A DNA stretch of 64,000 nucleotides from Acholeplasma oculi (GCF_900166985.1 NZ_FUZK01000002.1:1-64000); one strand, 5' to 3'; positions 1 to 8,798 are shown, numbered from the stretch's first letter. Notes: generated from the letters alone by a model not told the origin. Numbers and translations are program-made.

Positions 1-216
<216 letters not shown>

Positions 217-318
217 ATGTTTTTGTTTGATTTTAGCTCTTTGCTTTTTGTTATCTCTTGTTCATCATCATTCAGTTTTCAAAGACTTTTTTGCTCACTT
301 CTTTTGAAGCGCTTATTC

Positions 319-347
319 ATTCTATCATTATAAAATAACCTTGTCAA
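319..347 (-). promoter_or_regulatory. rrn promoter P2 (proximal)
   Basis: On the minus strand, TTGACA (347-342) and TAGAAT (324-319) are separated by exactly 17 bp, about 100 bp before the 16S 5' end. The -35 is a perfect sigma-A consensus. Confidence 0.8.
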
Positions 348-431
348 CAACTTTTTTTAACTTTTGTTGTTTTCTGGTTTATCTATAGATAAGCTGTTGA
401 ATTTTTGCCTTCTAAAGGAGCGACCTGTAAT

Positions 432-459
432 ATTTTAACACACTCTAAAATAAAGTCAA
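432..459 (-). promoter_or_regulatory. rrn promoter P1 (distal)
   Basis: On the minus strand, TTGACT (459-454) and TAAAAT (437-432) are 16 bp apart, giving a second promoter in tandem with the proximal one. A perfect 14-bp palindrome, TTATCTATAGATAA (379-392), lies between the two. The rest of 216-580 shows no convincing gene. Confidence 0.5.
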
Positions 460-540
460 CCTTTAAAGAGAAAAAAAACTTAAAAAAGTATTTTAATTCA
501 TTTAAGTATAATAAAACCCTCTATAAAGCCACTTTTTTAA

Positions 541-569
541 TGAAAAAGACCAATCTATTGATTGATCTT
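541..569 (-). terminator. Terminator after rseP
   Basis: The inverted repeat AAGACCAATC/GATTGATCTT (one mismatch, four-base loop) lies just past the rseP stop and reads into TTTTTCATT on the minus strand. Confidence 0.6.
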
Positions 570-580
570 CTACTTTTGAA

Positions 581-2119
581 TTATGTAAATAATCTTAAAA
601 TGTCGTTCCATGTCACATAGACAAAGAGTAATAACAATAAGATAAAGAAGCCATTATTTACCAAACCTTCGAATTTTGCTGGAATCTTCTTTTTCGTAAT
701 TGCTTCATATCCTAAGAATACAAGTCTACCACCATCTAAAGCTGGGATTGGTAATAAATTCATAAGACCAATATTCACTGATAAAAATGCAGTAAATACC
801 ATTAGACTTACAAATCCACCTTTAGCTGCATTCGATACTAAGCTAAAGATTCCTACAGGTCCTGCTAAGTCTCCTACTCCAACTCCACTGGTTGGTGTAA
901 ATAAGAGTCTAATGGTTGCTACCATTTCAGTTACAGAACTTCCAAATTTTTGGAATGGATAATAAAGTGTATAAAGTAAATCAAACTCATAACCTAATTG
1001 GAATCCTAAGATCACTTGCACACTTTCAACACCTAAACTTGTTAAAGCATCATGTGAAAGTACTGCATATGAGTAAGTTAATTGCTCACCATCTCTTAAT
1101 ACTGAGACCTCAATATTTAAATCTTGATAATTTTTTGATATGGAAAGTACTTCTGACCACGTAGTTACAGCATTGCCATTGATATGTGTTATTAAATCTC
1201 CCACATTTAAACCAGCTGCACTTGCCTTGCCACCTAAACCAGCAATATAGAGTTGATCTCGGTTATCTCCAGACATTGAGTTCACAATACCTATATTTTG
1301 CATAACAAGTGTAACAGGAATCGTCATGGTTTCAGATGTACCATTTCTAAATACTTGTATCGTAACTTCATTAGAATCAATCGTACTTAAAGATGAGCGA
1401 ATATCATAAATATTTTCAGTTGGCGTGCCATTAATTTCAGTAATGACATCACCCTTCATTAACATTGGATTACTTGTTTCATAAATAACGTTATCTTCAA
1501 GTGGTTTTCCTTGTACGATTGCTACAATAAATAAAATCACTAAAGCAAGTAAGAAATTCATTAATGGACCAAAGAATAATACTAAGAATCTCTCCCAAAT
1601 CGTTTTAGATGAGAAACTAGATTCCTCAGGTGTGATTTGAAGTGATTTTTGTTTTTGATACACGTATTTTGCATCTCTAGTTACTTGGAATCTTTGGATT
1701 GTATCATCTTTAAGTTTTAAATCAATAAATAATTCACTTAAATTCTTACCATATAAATCAAAGTCGATGACTTCTCCTTCAATTAAACGTTTCTCAATCG
1801 TTTGATCCAAGACAATTTCTTTAACTAAACCAATTTCATTTAAGTTGATTCCAATCATAGAACCCTTAGAAATTAAAGCTTGATCTCCATTTTCTCCAGA
1901 CATTGCAACATATCCACCCAGTGGAATCGCACGAATGGAGTAACTCGTATCTCCTTTTTTCTTTGTTACAATGGTTGGTCCCATACCGATTGAAAACTCA
2001 TGAATTAATATACCTGCTCTTTTAGCAAGTAAAAAGTGTCCAAGTTCATGTATTGAAATAATCAGCGTTAAGACAATTAAGAATAATAATATATTAAATA
2101 TAAGTTCAAATGGTTGCAT
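581..2119 (-). CDS. rseP: RseP-type site-2 (M50) zinc metalloprotease
   Basis: Membrane-embedded metalloprotease for regulated intramembrane proteolysis. The zinc motif HELGH is at residues 24-28 inside the first membrane helix. The second conserved block, NLLPIPALDGG, is near residues 452-464 and supplies the third metal ligand. PDZ-like segments lie between them, roughly residues 200-350, and hydrophobic helices close the protein. At 512 aa it is longer than the usual ~420 aa because of an insert at residues ~80-160. The start is supported by AAGGAG eight bases upstream. It is the last gene of the rpsB-to-rseP cluster. The dxr gene that often precedes rseP in Firmicutes is missing. Its substrate cannot be told from here. 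Confidence 0.95.
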   Translation of the reverse strand: MQPFELIFNILLFLIVLTLIISIHELGHFLLAKRAGILIHEFSIGMGPTIVTKKKGDTSYSIRAIPLGGYVAMSGENGDQALISKGSMIGINLNEIGLVKEIVLDQTIEKRLIEGEVIDFDLYGKNLSELFIDLKLKDDTIQRFQVTRDAKYVYQKQKSLQITPEESSFSSKTIWERFLVLFFGPLMNFLLALVILFIVAIVQGKPLEDNVIYETSNPMLMKGDVITEINGTPTENIYDIRSSLSTIDSNEVTIQVFRNGTSETMTIPVTLVMQNIGIVNSMSGDNRDQLYIAGLGGKASAAGLNVGDLITHINGNAVTTWSEVLSISKNYQDLNIEVSVLRDGEQLTYSYAVLSHDALTSLGVESVQVILGFQLGYEFDLLYTLYYPFQKFGSSVTEMVATIRLLFTPTSGVGVGDLAGPVGIFSLVSNAAKGGFVSLMVFTAFLSVNIGLMNLLPIPALDGGRLVFLGYEAITKKKIPAKFEGLVNNGFFILLLLLFVYVTWNDILRLFT

Positions 2120-2130
2120 GTAATACTCCT

Positions 2131-3090
2131 TTATACGAGCGGATAAAACTGAGTGATGACAATAAATATACTTAAGAAAATTAATCCAATAAATAAAATA
2201 GAGTCAAATCTGTCTAAAACGCCACCATGACCTGGAAATATATTTCCAAAGTCTTTAATATGATAGGTACGTTTGAATTTAGAAGCTACTAAGTCACCAA
2301 CTTGAGCACCAACTGAACCAATGAGTGTAATTGGAACAATGATCAGTGCTTGTATGTGAAGTGGTTGATTACTCAGTGTTGTAAAGTTATCAAAAATAGT
2401 TCTATAGTCCAGTGGATTAAATACATCTCCTAAGAATCCGTTAGATTGGAAAATGACTCCATAGAATAAGGCAAATAAAGAAGCTGAGAGTGTTCCAAAG
2501 AATGTTCCTGCTATTGCACCTTCCCATGATTTTTTAGGTGAAATTCTTGGTGCCATCTTATGTTTGCCAAATTTCATTCCAAAGAAATATGCAAATACGT
2601 CTGTAAATACGCTGATGATTGCAACATAGACAATAAATCGAACACCTAAGAAACGAAGAATTGTTACAGATGCTGCACCTAAACCCACATAATTTATAAT
2701 GGTTAATGCTTTACCAACATCCGCACCACTAAAATCATCAATAAATACTAATAAACTCAATAAAATGATAGTTACAAGTGCAATAATGACGATTGGATTT
2801 AAAGTTAATGTGATAAGGTTTAAACCAGGTAATGTGATGGGATTGAGCGGTTCAATCAATCCACCGATATTCATATAGGTCAGTAAAGCTAAAATAATAA
2901 TAATGATCTTTACTGCAATTTTAATTGGTTTTTCCTTCTCATACATGTTAAGCATTTCAATCGAACCCATAATGACAAATAGAATCATCACAAATTGAAA
3001 GATATTAAACATCCATAAGGGATGGTTTAAAACTGTAATCGGTATAAGAAGTGCTGCCAGTATTAATCCTGTGATAATTCTTTTTCTCAT
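2131..3090 (-). CDS. cdsA: Phosphatidate cytidylyltransferase (CDP-diglyceride synthase)
   Basis: Makes CDP-diacylglycerol from phosphatidate and CTP, the branch point to phosphatidylglycerol and cardiolipin. The protein is a string of membrane helices. It carries the family signature SPKKSWEGAIAG near residue 183 and FPGHGGVLDRFDS near residue 288. The start is set at the ATG at 3090, because GGAGG sits eight bases before it. A TTG five codons further upstream would lie across that ribosome binding site and inside the end of uppS. It is one base from uppS and 11 bases before rseP, so it is surely co-transcribed. Length 319 aa is normal. Confidence 0.95.
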   Translation of the reverse strand: MRKRIITGLILAALLIPITVLNHPLWMFNIFQFVMILFVIMGSIEMLNMYEKEKPIKIAVKIIIIILALLTYMNIGGLIEPLNPITLPGLNLITLTLNPIVIIALVTIILLSLLVFIDDFSGADVGKALTIINYVGLGAASVTILRFLGVRFIVYVAIISVFTDVFAYFFGMKFGKHKMAPRISPKKSWEGAIAGTFFGTLSASLFALFYGVIFQSNGFLGDVFNPLDYRTIFDNFTTLSNQPLHIQALIIVPITLIGSVGAQVGDLVASKFKRTYHIKDFGNIFPGHGGVLDRFDSILFIGLIFLSIFIVITQFYPLV

Positions 3091-3091
3091 A

Positions 3092-3763
3092 TTATAATCC
3101 TCCAAAGCGTCTATGACGTTTTGAGTATACTTTCAATGCTTTATTTAAGTGTCTCTGATTAAATGCTGGCCATAATACTTTTGTAAAATAGAGTTCTGCA
3201 TAAGAGATTTGCCACAACATAAAATTCGATAAACGATATTCTCCACCAGTACGTATCAATAAATCCACAGGTGTCGGTATCATTAAGTTGGATGTAATTT
3301 CATCACATGTTATTTCTTTTGATAATTGAACGGCTCTTAAAAGTTCATCATAACTGCCATAGTCAAAACAAATATTTAATATCATACCTTCATGATCTTT
3401 GGTAAGATCTTCTAACATTTCAATGGTTTCAAGTAATGATTTAGGAATTCTATCTCTTCTACCTTTAAAAAGTACTTTAATGGTTGATGATTTAAATTTC
3501 TCTAAATTATCATGAATCATTTCAATGGGTTTAGACATTAAAAATTTCACTTCATCTTCTGGTCTTTTCCAGTTTTCAGTTGAAAAGGCATATACAGTAA
3601 GCATCTGTATACCTATTTTATTTGTATAGCTTGCTATATCTACTAAATTCATGCCACCACGGTAATGACCAAATGACCTTGGAAGTCCACGTCTTTTTGC
3701 ATATCTACCATTACCATCTAATATAATTGCTATATGTTTGGGCAAATTTATATTTTTCTTCAT
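3092..3763 (-). CDS. uppS: Isoprenyl diphosphate synthase (undecaprenyl-PP synthase family)
   Basis: Cis-prenyltransferase that condenses isopentenyl-PP onto farnesyl-PP to make the long polyprenyl carrier lipid. The catalytic block DGNGRYAKRRG starts with Asp16, and the C-terminal RTGGEYRLSNFMLWQ block binds isopentenyl-PP. At 223 aa it is slightly short for the family (~245 aa). The ATG at 3763 is preferred over the adjacent TTG at 3766 because GAGGA lies seven bases upstream. In walled bacteria the product carries peptidoglycan precursors. If this is a wall-less mollicute, the carrier must serve another glycan or lipid (inference). Confidence 0.93.
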   Translation of the reverse strand: MKKNINLPKHIAIILDGNGRYAKRRGLPRSFGHYRGGMNLVDIASYTNKIGIQMLTVYAFSTENWKRPEDEVKFLMSKPIEMIHDNLEKFKSSTIKVLFKGRRDRIPKSLLETIEMLEDLTKDHEGMILNICFDYGSYDELLRAVQLSKEITCDEITSNLMIPTPVDLLIRTGGEYRLSNFMLWQISYAELYFTKVLWPAFNQRHLNKALKVYSKRHRRFGGL

Positions 3764-3802
3764 CAAATCATCCTCGCATAACCTAAATCAATTATAACAA
3801 AA

Positions 3803-4789
3803 CTATACTTTAATTACCCACCCAAACTCATCTTTTACATCACCATACTGTATTCCTTGAAGTAAATCGTATAATTTATGTAATTTTTCATAGGATTCAA
3901 AGGTAAATTCTTCACCTTCATGATGAATTCTTGAAATTGGTGTAATGACTGCGGCTGTTCCACATGCACCAATTTCTTCAAAATCTTTTAATTCATGAAG
4001 TGGGATATCGCGATGTATAACATCCATACCTAAATATTTTTTCGCGATCATTTGTAAACTTTGATTGGTAATACTTGGCAAAATCGATTTGGATTGTGGT
4101 GTGACAAATTGATTGTCTTTGGTTATTGCGATAATATTTGTTGCACCTGTCTCATCTACTTTGGTATGTGTCTTAGGATCTAGGTATAAACAATCATCAA
4201 AACCTTTTTGTTTTGCAAGATGCTTCGGATAGAGACTCGCTGCATAATTTGCTCCAGTTTTAACATGTCCTAAACCATTGGGTGCAGCACGGTCATAAGG
4301 TGTGGTTGTTAACGATATTGGATTAAATCCATCCTTAAAATAACTTCCAACCGGTGTTGCAATGACACCAAATAAAAACTCATTAGCAGAACGAACACCC
4401 ATCACTGTTTCTGTTCCAATAACAAATGGACGAATATATAAAGAACCTTTAGATTCATAACTTGGTACTAAATCTCTATTTGCATCGACTACTTGTTTAA
4501 TTGCCTTTATGAATAATTCCTCTGGAACAGGTGGTATTAATAATCTTTCACATGAACCTTTTAATCTTTTCGCATTGGCATCTGGTCTAAATAATAAAAC
4601 GTCATTGTTTTTTGTACGATAGGCCTTTAAACCTTCAAAAACGGATTGTCCATATTGAAGTGCCACAGCGACAGAAGATATCTCAAAAAAAATCGAATCC
4701 GACATGACCCCTTCGTCCCAAGCACCATCTTTATAAGTTGCATAGAACGCCTGATTGGTTCCATGATATTTGAATCCTTCTATTTTCAT
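3803..4789 (-). CDS. ilvE: Branched-chain amino acid aminotransferase
   Basis: PLP-dependent class IV aminotransferase that interconverts Leu, Ile and Val with their 2-oxo acids. The PLP lysine is in GHVKTGANYA near residue 177. SVFEGLKAYR at the N-terminus and EIGACGTAAVITP near the C-terminus are typical of the bacterial 330-360 aa type; length here is 328 aa. GGAGG precedes the ATG. It sits inside the rpsB-frr-uppS-cdsA cluster, which is not its usual place. One plausible job (inference) is supplying branched-chain primers for fatty acids rather than amino acid synthesis. Confidence 0.93.
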   Translation of the reverse strand: MKIEGFKYHGTNQAFYATYKDGAWDEGVMSDSIFFEISSVAVALQYGQSVFEGLKAYRTKNNDVLLFRPDANAKRLKGSCERLLIPPVPEELFIKAIKQVVDANRDLVPSYESKGSLYIRPFVIGTETVMGVRSANEFLFGVIATPVGSYFKDGFNPISLTTTPYDRAAPNGLGHVKTGANYAASLYPKHLAKQKGFDDCLYLDPKTHTKVDETGATNIIAITKDNQFVTPQSKSILPSITNQSLQMIAKKYLGMDVIHRDIPLHELKDFEEIGACGTAAVITPISRIHHEGEEFTFESYEKLHKLYDLLQGIQYGDVKDEFGWVIKV

Positions 4790-4824
4790 AAGTCATCCTC
4801 CATTTTTTTATTATTATACCATAT

Positions 4825-4851
4825 AAAAAAACGTCAGTTCGACTGACGTTT
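4825..4851 (-). terminator. Terminator after the 79-aa membrane protein gene
   Basis: The perfect inverted repeat AAACGTCAGT/ACTGACGTTT (4829-4851) with a three-base loop is followed on the minus strand by TTTTTTATATGG. It separates ilvE from the genes upstream. Confidence 0.85.
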
Positions 4852-4854
4852 CAT

Positions 4855-5094
4855 TTACTCTAGATTATCTGTAAGAACAGGTTTACCTAAAATAATGGTC
4901 GTGATAAAGTCTACTAACCATAGTGCATAACTACCAAAGACAACCCAAAGAATTCCAACAATTAATAAACCGTTATTTTTGTTGTTTACGCCTTTGATAA
5001 TACGGTAAATTGCCCATGTTAAATCAACAATCGGCAATGACAACAATAACTTACCTATAAAAGGTAGTTCATCCATCCATTTTACAAATTCCAT
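4855..5094 (-). CDS. Small membrane protein, unknown function
   Basis: A 79-aa protein with two hydrophobic helices, around residues 16-30 and 40-65, joined by a short basic loop (IIKGVNNKNNG). No family is recognised. The start is put at the ATG at 5094 (MEFVKWMDELP), preceded by AAGGGTGAT. The longer frame adds a basic stretch without initiation signals. The C-terminal half (WLVDFITTIILGKP) resembles the end of the next gene upstream (YIVDLITFILHKD), so the two may be diverged paralogues. It is bounded by its own terminator. Confidence 0.6.
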   Translation of the reverse strand: MEFVKWMDELPFIGKLLLSLPIVDLTWAIYRIIKGVNNKNNGLLIVGILWVVFGSYALWLVDFITTIILGKPVLTDNLE

Positions 5095-5158
5095 ACTATC
5101 ACCCTTTTCTTTATATATATCTATTATATACCTCTTGAAATACGATTTCAAGAAAACC

Positions 5159-5189
5159 AATAAAAAACCATCCGATTATTGAATGGTTT
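5159..5189 (-). terminator. Terminator after the 71-aa membrane protein gene
   Basis: The repeat AAACCAT...ATGGTTT (5165-5189) has a loop of about ten bases and runs on the minus strand into TTTTTTATTGG. Confidence 0.75.
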
Positions 5190-5199
5190 CTTGTAATCT

Positions 5200-5415
5200 T
5201 TATGCTAAGAAAATTAAATCTTTGTGAAGAATGAAGGTGATTAAATCAACAATATAAAAGACTGGCCATAAGAAGAAATTTAAAACCGCACCTAAAATAT
5301 TGCCTCTTTGTACTCTAGTAACGATTCCTAGTATAACATTTGTAGGAAGTATGATTGCTAGAATCAATGAAACGATAAAATCTAAACCTAAATAAACCTT
5401 AGCTTTTGCTGCCAT
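5200..5415 (-). CDS. Small membrane protein, unknown function
   Basis: A 71-aa hydrophobic protein starting MAAKAKVYLGLDF, with two membrane helices and a central basic loop (TRVQRGN). Start at 5415 is supported by AGGAGG eight bases upstream; the in-frame extension has no such signal. It lies 36 bases after the frr stop and is followed by a strong terminator. The layout resembles the 79-aa gene downstream. No enzymatic motif is visible. Confidence 0.6.
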   Translation of the reverse strand: MAAKAKVYLGLDFIVSLILAIILPTNVILGIVTRVQRGNILGAVLNFFLWPVFYIVDLITFILHKDLIFLA

Positions 5416-5451
5416 GATATGACCTCCTTTCTTCAAAATATTTTTAATACT

Positions 5452-6006
5452 TTAAATTACGAGAAGCTCTTCTGACTTAACTTTTGTCTTGTCATCTATT
5501 ATTTTAACATATTTATCTGTTAATGTTTGAATATCTTCTAAATATCCTTTTTCATCATCTTCAGTTAAACCAAGTTTTTTAAGATGTTCATTACCTTCAC
5601 GGCGTACATTTCTAACAGCTACCTTACCACTTTCAGACATTTTTTCAACATCTTTAACGAGTTGACGACGTCTATCTTCAGTAAGTGCTGGTAACATTAA
5701 ACGAATACCTGTTCCATCATTTCTAGGAGGTAATCCTAAATTAGATTGGTTAATTGCATGTTCGATATCTTTTAATACAGATTTATCAAACGGTTTAATA
5801 TAGAGTTGTTGTGCCTCAGGAACTGAGACAGATGCAACTTGTTTTAATGGTGTTTCCACACCATAGTAACTTACAAAAATACGATCAAGTAAATTAGGGT
5901 TTGCACGACCTGTACGTACCGCTGCATATTCACGGTCGAGTGCGTGCACACTTTTTTCCATTTTCTCTTCGATTTCTAGTAAGAGCATATCTGCTTGTTC
6001 ATTCAT
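5452..6006 (-). CDS. frr: Ribosome recycling factor
   Basis: Releases the ribosome from mRNA after termination, together with EF-G. It has the RRF sequence AVRTGRANPNLLD near the N-terminus and RRQLVKDVEKMSESGKVAVR in the long helical domain. Length 184 aa is normal. Two ATGs are adjacent (6009 and 6006). The second is preferred because GGAG is seven bases from it; the first overlaps the pyrH stop as TAATG. Translational coupling with pyrH is therefore likely. Confidence 0.96.
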   Translation of the reverse strand: MNEQADMLLLEIEEKMEKSVHALDREYAAVRTGRANPNLLDRIFVSYYGVETPLKQVASVSVPEAQQLYIKPFDKSVLKDIEHAINQSNLGLPPRNDGTGIRLMLPALTEDRRRQLVKDVEKMSESGKVAVRNVRREGNEHLKKLGLTEDDEKGYLEDIQTLTDKYVKIIDDKTKVKSEELLVI

Positions 6007-6008
6007 CA

Positions 6009-6722
6009 TTAGACTCCATTCTTTACAATTGTTCCTATGTCTTCTTGCATTGCAGCTTTTAATATATTGCCTTCTTGATTCATATCAAATACGAGTATTT
6101 CAATATGATTTTCTTTACAAAGACTTGCTGCAGTAGAATCCATAATCTGTAAGTTTTTTTCTAATACTTCTTGGTGCGATACTTTTTTTAATAAAACGGC
6201 ATCACTATGTTTTCTAGGGTCTTTATCATAAACACCATCGACTCCATTTTTAGCCATTAAAATCACTTGACAATCGAGTTCGGCAGCTCTTAGTGCTGCT
6301 GTTGTATCGGTTGAGAAATACGGTGAACCTGTACCACCAGCTAAGACAACGACACGACCTTTTTCGAAGTGTCTTAGTGCTCGTCTTCTAATATAAGGCT
6401 CCGCAACTGCTGCAATTTGTAATGCAGTCATGACGCGTGTTGGAACTGAAATACCTTCTAAAGCGTCTTGTAAAGCAAGTGCATTCATAATGGTGCCTAA
6501 CATGCCCATATAATCTGCTTGAGCTCTATCCATTCCAAGTTCTTCTCCTGTTTTACCACGGAAAAGGTTACCTGCTCCAACTACAACAGCCACTTCAATA
6601 TTGAGTGCTCTTAATTTTTTTATCTCTAAAGCAATTGATTTGACTGTTTTAGGATCAATACCGTAGTGACCTTCGCCTTTCAAAGCCTCTCCGGAGAGTT
6701 TTAATATGACACGTTGGTACAT
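6009..6722 (-). CDS. pyrH: UMP kinase
   Basis: Phosphorylates UMP to UDP; bacterial UMP kinases belong to the amino-acid-kinase fold. Visible family blocks are ILKLSGEAL at the N-terminus, [11 protein letters not shown] near residue 45, [17 protein letters not shown] near residues 90-107, and [20 protein letters not shown] near residues 125-144. Length 237 aa is usual. It sits between tsf and frr, as in most Firmicutes. Confidence 0.97.
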   Translation of the reverse strand: MYQRVILKLSGEALKGEGHYGIDPKTVKSIALEIKKLRALNIEVAVVVGAGNLFRGKTGEELGMDRAQADYMGMLGTIMNALALQDALEGISVPTRVMTALQIAAVAEPYIRRRALRHFEKGRVVVLAGGTGSPYFSTDTTAALRAAELDCQVILMAKNGVDGVYDKDPRKHSDAVLLKKVSHQEVLEKNLQIMDSTAASLCKENHIEILVFDMNQEGNILKAAMQEDIGTIVKNGV

Positions 6723-6746
6723 CGTTACTCAACTCCTTTAAGTGGT

Positions 6747-7637
6747 TTATTTTTTAACTTGAGCCATAACTTCAGCTGCGAAGTCTGATTCTACCTTTTC
6801 AATACCTTCGCCAACTTCTAAACGTACATAGTCAACGATTTGGTTATTATTTGATTTTAAATAATCCTTAACTTTAATTGCAGGGTCTTTCACATATGCT
6901 TGTTCGACTAAAACAAACTCTTGTAAAACTTTGCTTAATTTACCTTGTAAGATACCTTGTAATACCTTTTCTGGTTTGTTTGCTAATGACTCATCATTAG
7001 CCATCATTTCAGTAATGATTTTTGTTTCATGTGCAACTGTTTCTTGATCCACATCTTCTCTCTTTAAGAATCTTGGCTTAAATACTGTGATGTGCATTGC
7101 TAAATCTTTAGCAACTGTTGCATCTTCTTTTTCTAAAATAGTTAATACAGAAATCTTACCACCCATGTGAGCATAAGATCCGAAACCTTCAGAATCTTTC
7201 TTAGTTTTTCTTACTAAACGTCTAAGAGAAATTTTTTCTCCAATAGTTGCTGTTGCACCAAGTAATAATTGTTCAACAGATAAACCTTCAGCGTTCACTA
7301 ATTTTAATGCTTCTTCTGCTGTTTGAACGTTAGAGTCAATCAATAAAGCACCTAATTTTTCAAGTAATGCTAAGAATTGATCGTTTTTAGCAACGAAATC
7401 TGTTTCTGAATTTAATTCAAACAATAATGCATCATTACCTTTGATTAATACTGAAGTTAAACCTTCAGCAGCAATTCTATCTGCTTTTTTAGCAGCTTTT
7501 GCAATACCTTTTTCTCTAAGGTAATCAATTGCTAAATTAACATCACCATTTGTTTCTTCTAAAGCCTTTTTGCAGTCTAACATACCTGCACCAGTTTTAT
7601 CTCTTAATTCTTTAACCATAGCTGCAGTAATTGCCAT
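6747..7637 (-). CDS. tsf: Elongation factor Ts
   Basis: Nucleotide exchange factor for EF-Tu. The N-terminus MAITAAMVKELRDKTGAGML carries the UBA-like domain. DCKKALEETNGD and the core NSETDFVAKNDQF contact EF-Tu. Length 296 aa is normal. AAGGAG precedes the ATG. A terminator-like hairpin separates it from rpsB upstream, so tsf may be expressed partly by read-through and partly from a weak TATAAT site just upstream. Confidence 0.97.
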   Translation of the reverse strand: MAITAAMVKELRDKTGAGMLDCKKALEETNGDVNLAIDYLREKGIAKAAKKADRIAAEGLTSVLIKGNDALLFELNSETDFVAKNDQFLALLEKLGALLIDSNVQTAEEALKLVNAEGLSVEQLLLGATATIGEKISLRRLVRKTKKDSEGFGSYAHMGGKISVLTILEKEDATVAKDLAMHITVFKPRFLKREDVDQETVAHETKIITEMMANDESLANKPEKVLQGILQGKLSKVLQEFVLVEQAYVKDPAIKVKDYLKSNNNQIVDYVRLEVGEGIEKVESDFAAEVMAQVKK

Positions 7638-7689
7638 AATTATATTTCTCCTTCACATATTATCATATTTATTATACTATATTTTTATT

Positions 7690-7729
7690 TATTTTTTTAA
7701 AAATAAGGGGATGATTATCTCATCCCCTT
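7690..7729 (-). terminator. Hairpin between rpsB and tsf (attenuating terminator)
   Basis: The perfect 10-bp stem AAGGGGATGA/TCATCCCCTT (705-729 within the 7-kb block) has a five-base loop and a T-rich minus-strand tail (ATTTTTAAAAAAATAAAT). It falls between two genes of one operon, so it may reduce rather than stop transcription. Confidence 0.8.
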
Positions 7730-7738
7730 AGTCATCAA

Positions 7739-8638
7739 TTACTTACTTAAAGCTGCTATTAAGTCAGCTTTTTTTAAATCAGCGTAATTTTCAATTCCCT
7801 TTGCTTTAGCTAAGTCTTTAAGTTCAGAGACTTTCAAAGTGGATAAGTCAATTGACTCTTTAGAAGGTTTTTTAGCTTCTTTGTCTGTAGATGATTTTTT
7901 AGAATCTCTATCATGTTCAAAAGGTGCTGTTTCTTCGTCATCATATTTTTCAACAACGCCACCTTGAGCTTCGATAACTGCATTACCCATAACCCATGTA
8001 ATTAATTTAACTGCACGAATTGCATCGTCGTTAGCAGGAATTACATAGTCTACTAAATCAGGGTCACAGTTTGTATCAACGATACCGAAAACAGGAATAC
8101 CTAATTTACGTGCTTCAAGTACTGCGATTTCTTCAGTTCTTGGGTCAACAACATATAATGCTTGTGGTAATCTTTGCATATCTTTAATACCACCTAAGAA
8201 TCTTTCAAGTCTTGTTCTTAATTTAACAAGTCCTAAAACTTCTTTCTTAGGTAATTTTTCCCAATTACCGCTTTCTTCAGCAACATATAAGTCTTGTAAT
8301 AACTTAATACGTTTTCTGATTGTCTTGAAGTTTGTTAAAGTTCCACCTAACCATCTGTGGTCAACATAGAATTGACCTGAGCGGATAGCCTCTTCTTTTA
8401 CTGCTTCTTGAGCTTGTTTTTTAGTACCAACAAATAGTACTTGTCCACCATCTTTTACGATATCGAATAATGCAGAATAAGCTTTTTCAATCTCTTCTGC
8501 AGTTTTCTTTAAATCGATGATGTGGATATCTTTAAGAGCTGTAAAGATGTATGGAGCCATTTTAGGATTCCATCTTCTAGTTTGGTGTCCGAAATGAACG
8601 CCAGACTCTAATAATTGTTTCATTGAAACTACTGCCAT
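7739..8638 (-). CDS. rpsB: 30S ribosomal protein S2 with C-terminal SAP/Rho-N-like extension
   Basis: Ribosomal protein S2: [20 protein letters not shown] at the N-terminus, [13 protein letters not shown], and [17 protein letters not shown] near residue 200. The start is at 8638 (MAVVSMKQ), after GGAAG; an in-frame extension of 15 basic residues upstream is not credible. The last ~60 residues are not part of the S2 fold. They form a charged linker ([18 protein letters not shown]) and then a 35-residue helix-extended-helix module ([16 protein letters not shown]...[12 protein letters not shown]), like SAP or Rho N-terminal domains that bind nucleic acid. It is the first gene of its operon, behind a structured leader. 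Confidence 0.95.
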   Translation of the reverse strand: MAVVSMKQLLESGVHFGHQTRRWNPKMAPYIFTALKDIHIIDLKKTAEEIEKAYSALFDIVKDGGQVLFVGTKKQAQEAVKEEAIRSGQFYVDHRWLGGTLTNFKTIRKRIKLLQDLYVAEESGNWEKLPKKEVLGLVKLRTRLERFLGGIKDMQRLPQALYVVDPRTEEIAVLEARKLGIPVFGIVDTNCDPDLVDYVIPANDDAIRAVKLITWVMGNAVIEAQGGVVEKYDDEETAPFEHDRDSKKSSTDKEAKKPSKESIDLSTLKVSELKDLAKAKGIENYADLKKADLIAALSK

Positions 8639-8748
8639 TATATATACTTCCTTTCGTTTTTTTGTTTTTTTCCTCTGTAACACTTATAGCTTAGCCACTA
8701 ATTATTTAGCACCGACTAAGGAAACATGTTACATGCGTATTTAACAGC
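8639..8748 (-). promoter_or_regulatory. Structured 5' leader of rpsB (candidate S2 autoregulatory RNA)
   Basis: About 110 nt of untranslated RNA fold into nested stems on the minus strand. The outer stem is TGTAACA (8733-8727) with TGTTACA (8682-8676). A middle stem pairs CTTAG (8720-8716) with CTAAG (8694-8690). An inner hairpin is CTAA-ATAA-TTAG (8709-8698). All arms are complementary in nested order. Ribosomal protein leaders of this size commonly bind their own product; binding of S2 here is inference. Confidence 0.55.
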
Positions 8749-8754
8749 CTTTTA

Positions 8755-8783
8755 AATATACCATATTCATATATGTTTTGCAA
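8755..8783 (-). promoter_or_regulatory. Promoter of the rpsB operon
   Basis: Minus-strand TTGCAA (8783-8778) and TATATT (8760-8755) are 17 bp apart, and the predicted start falls just before the leader stem. Confidence 0.7.
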
Positions 8784-8798
8784 GATAAGTTCATAGAT

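Noticed and set aside
304-318. cre site in the rrn leader (GAAGCGCTTATTC)
   Set aside because: The central CG is not in register with the required flanking bases of the CcpA consensus.
405-620. 71-codon open frame on the plus strand between the rrn promoters and rseP
   Set aside because: It covers the distal rrn promoter and the rseP terminator, has no ribosome binding site and encodes a low-complexity Lys/Asn/Leu peptide.
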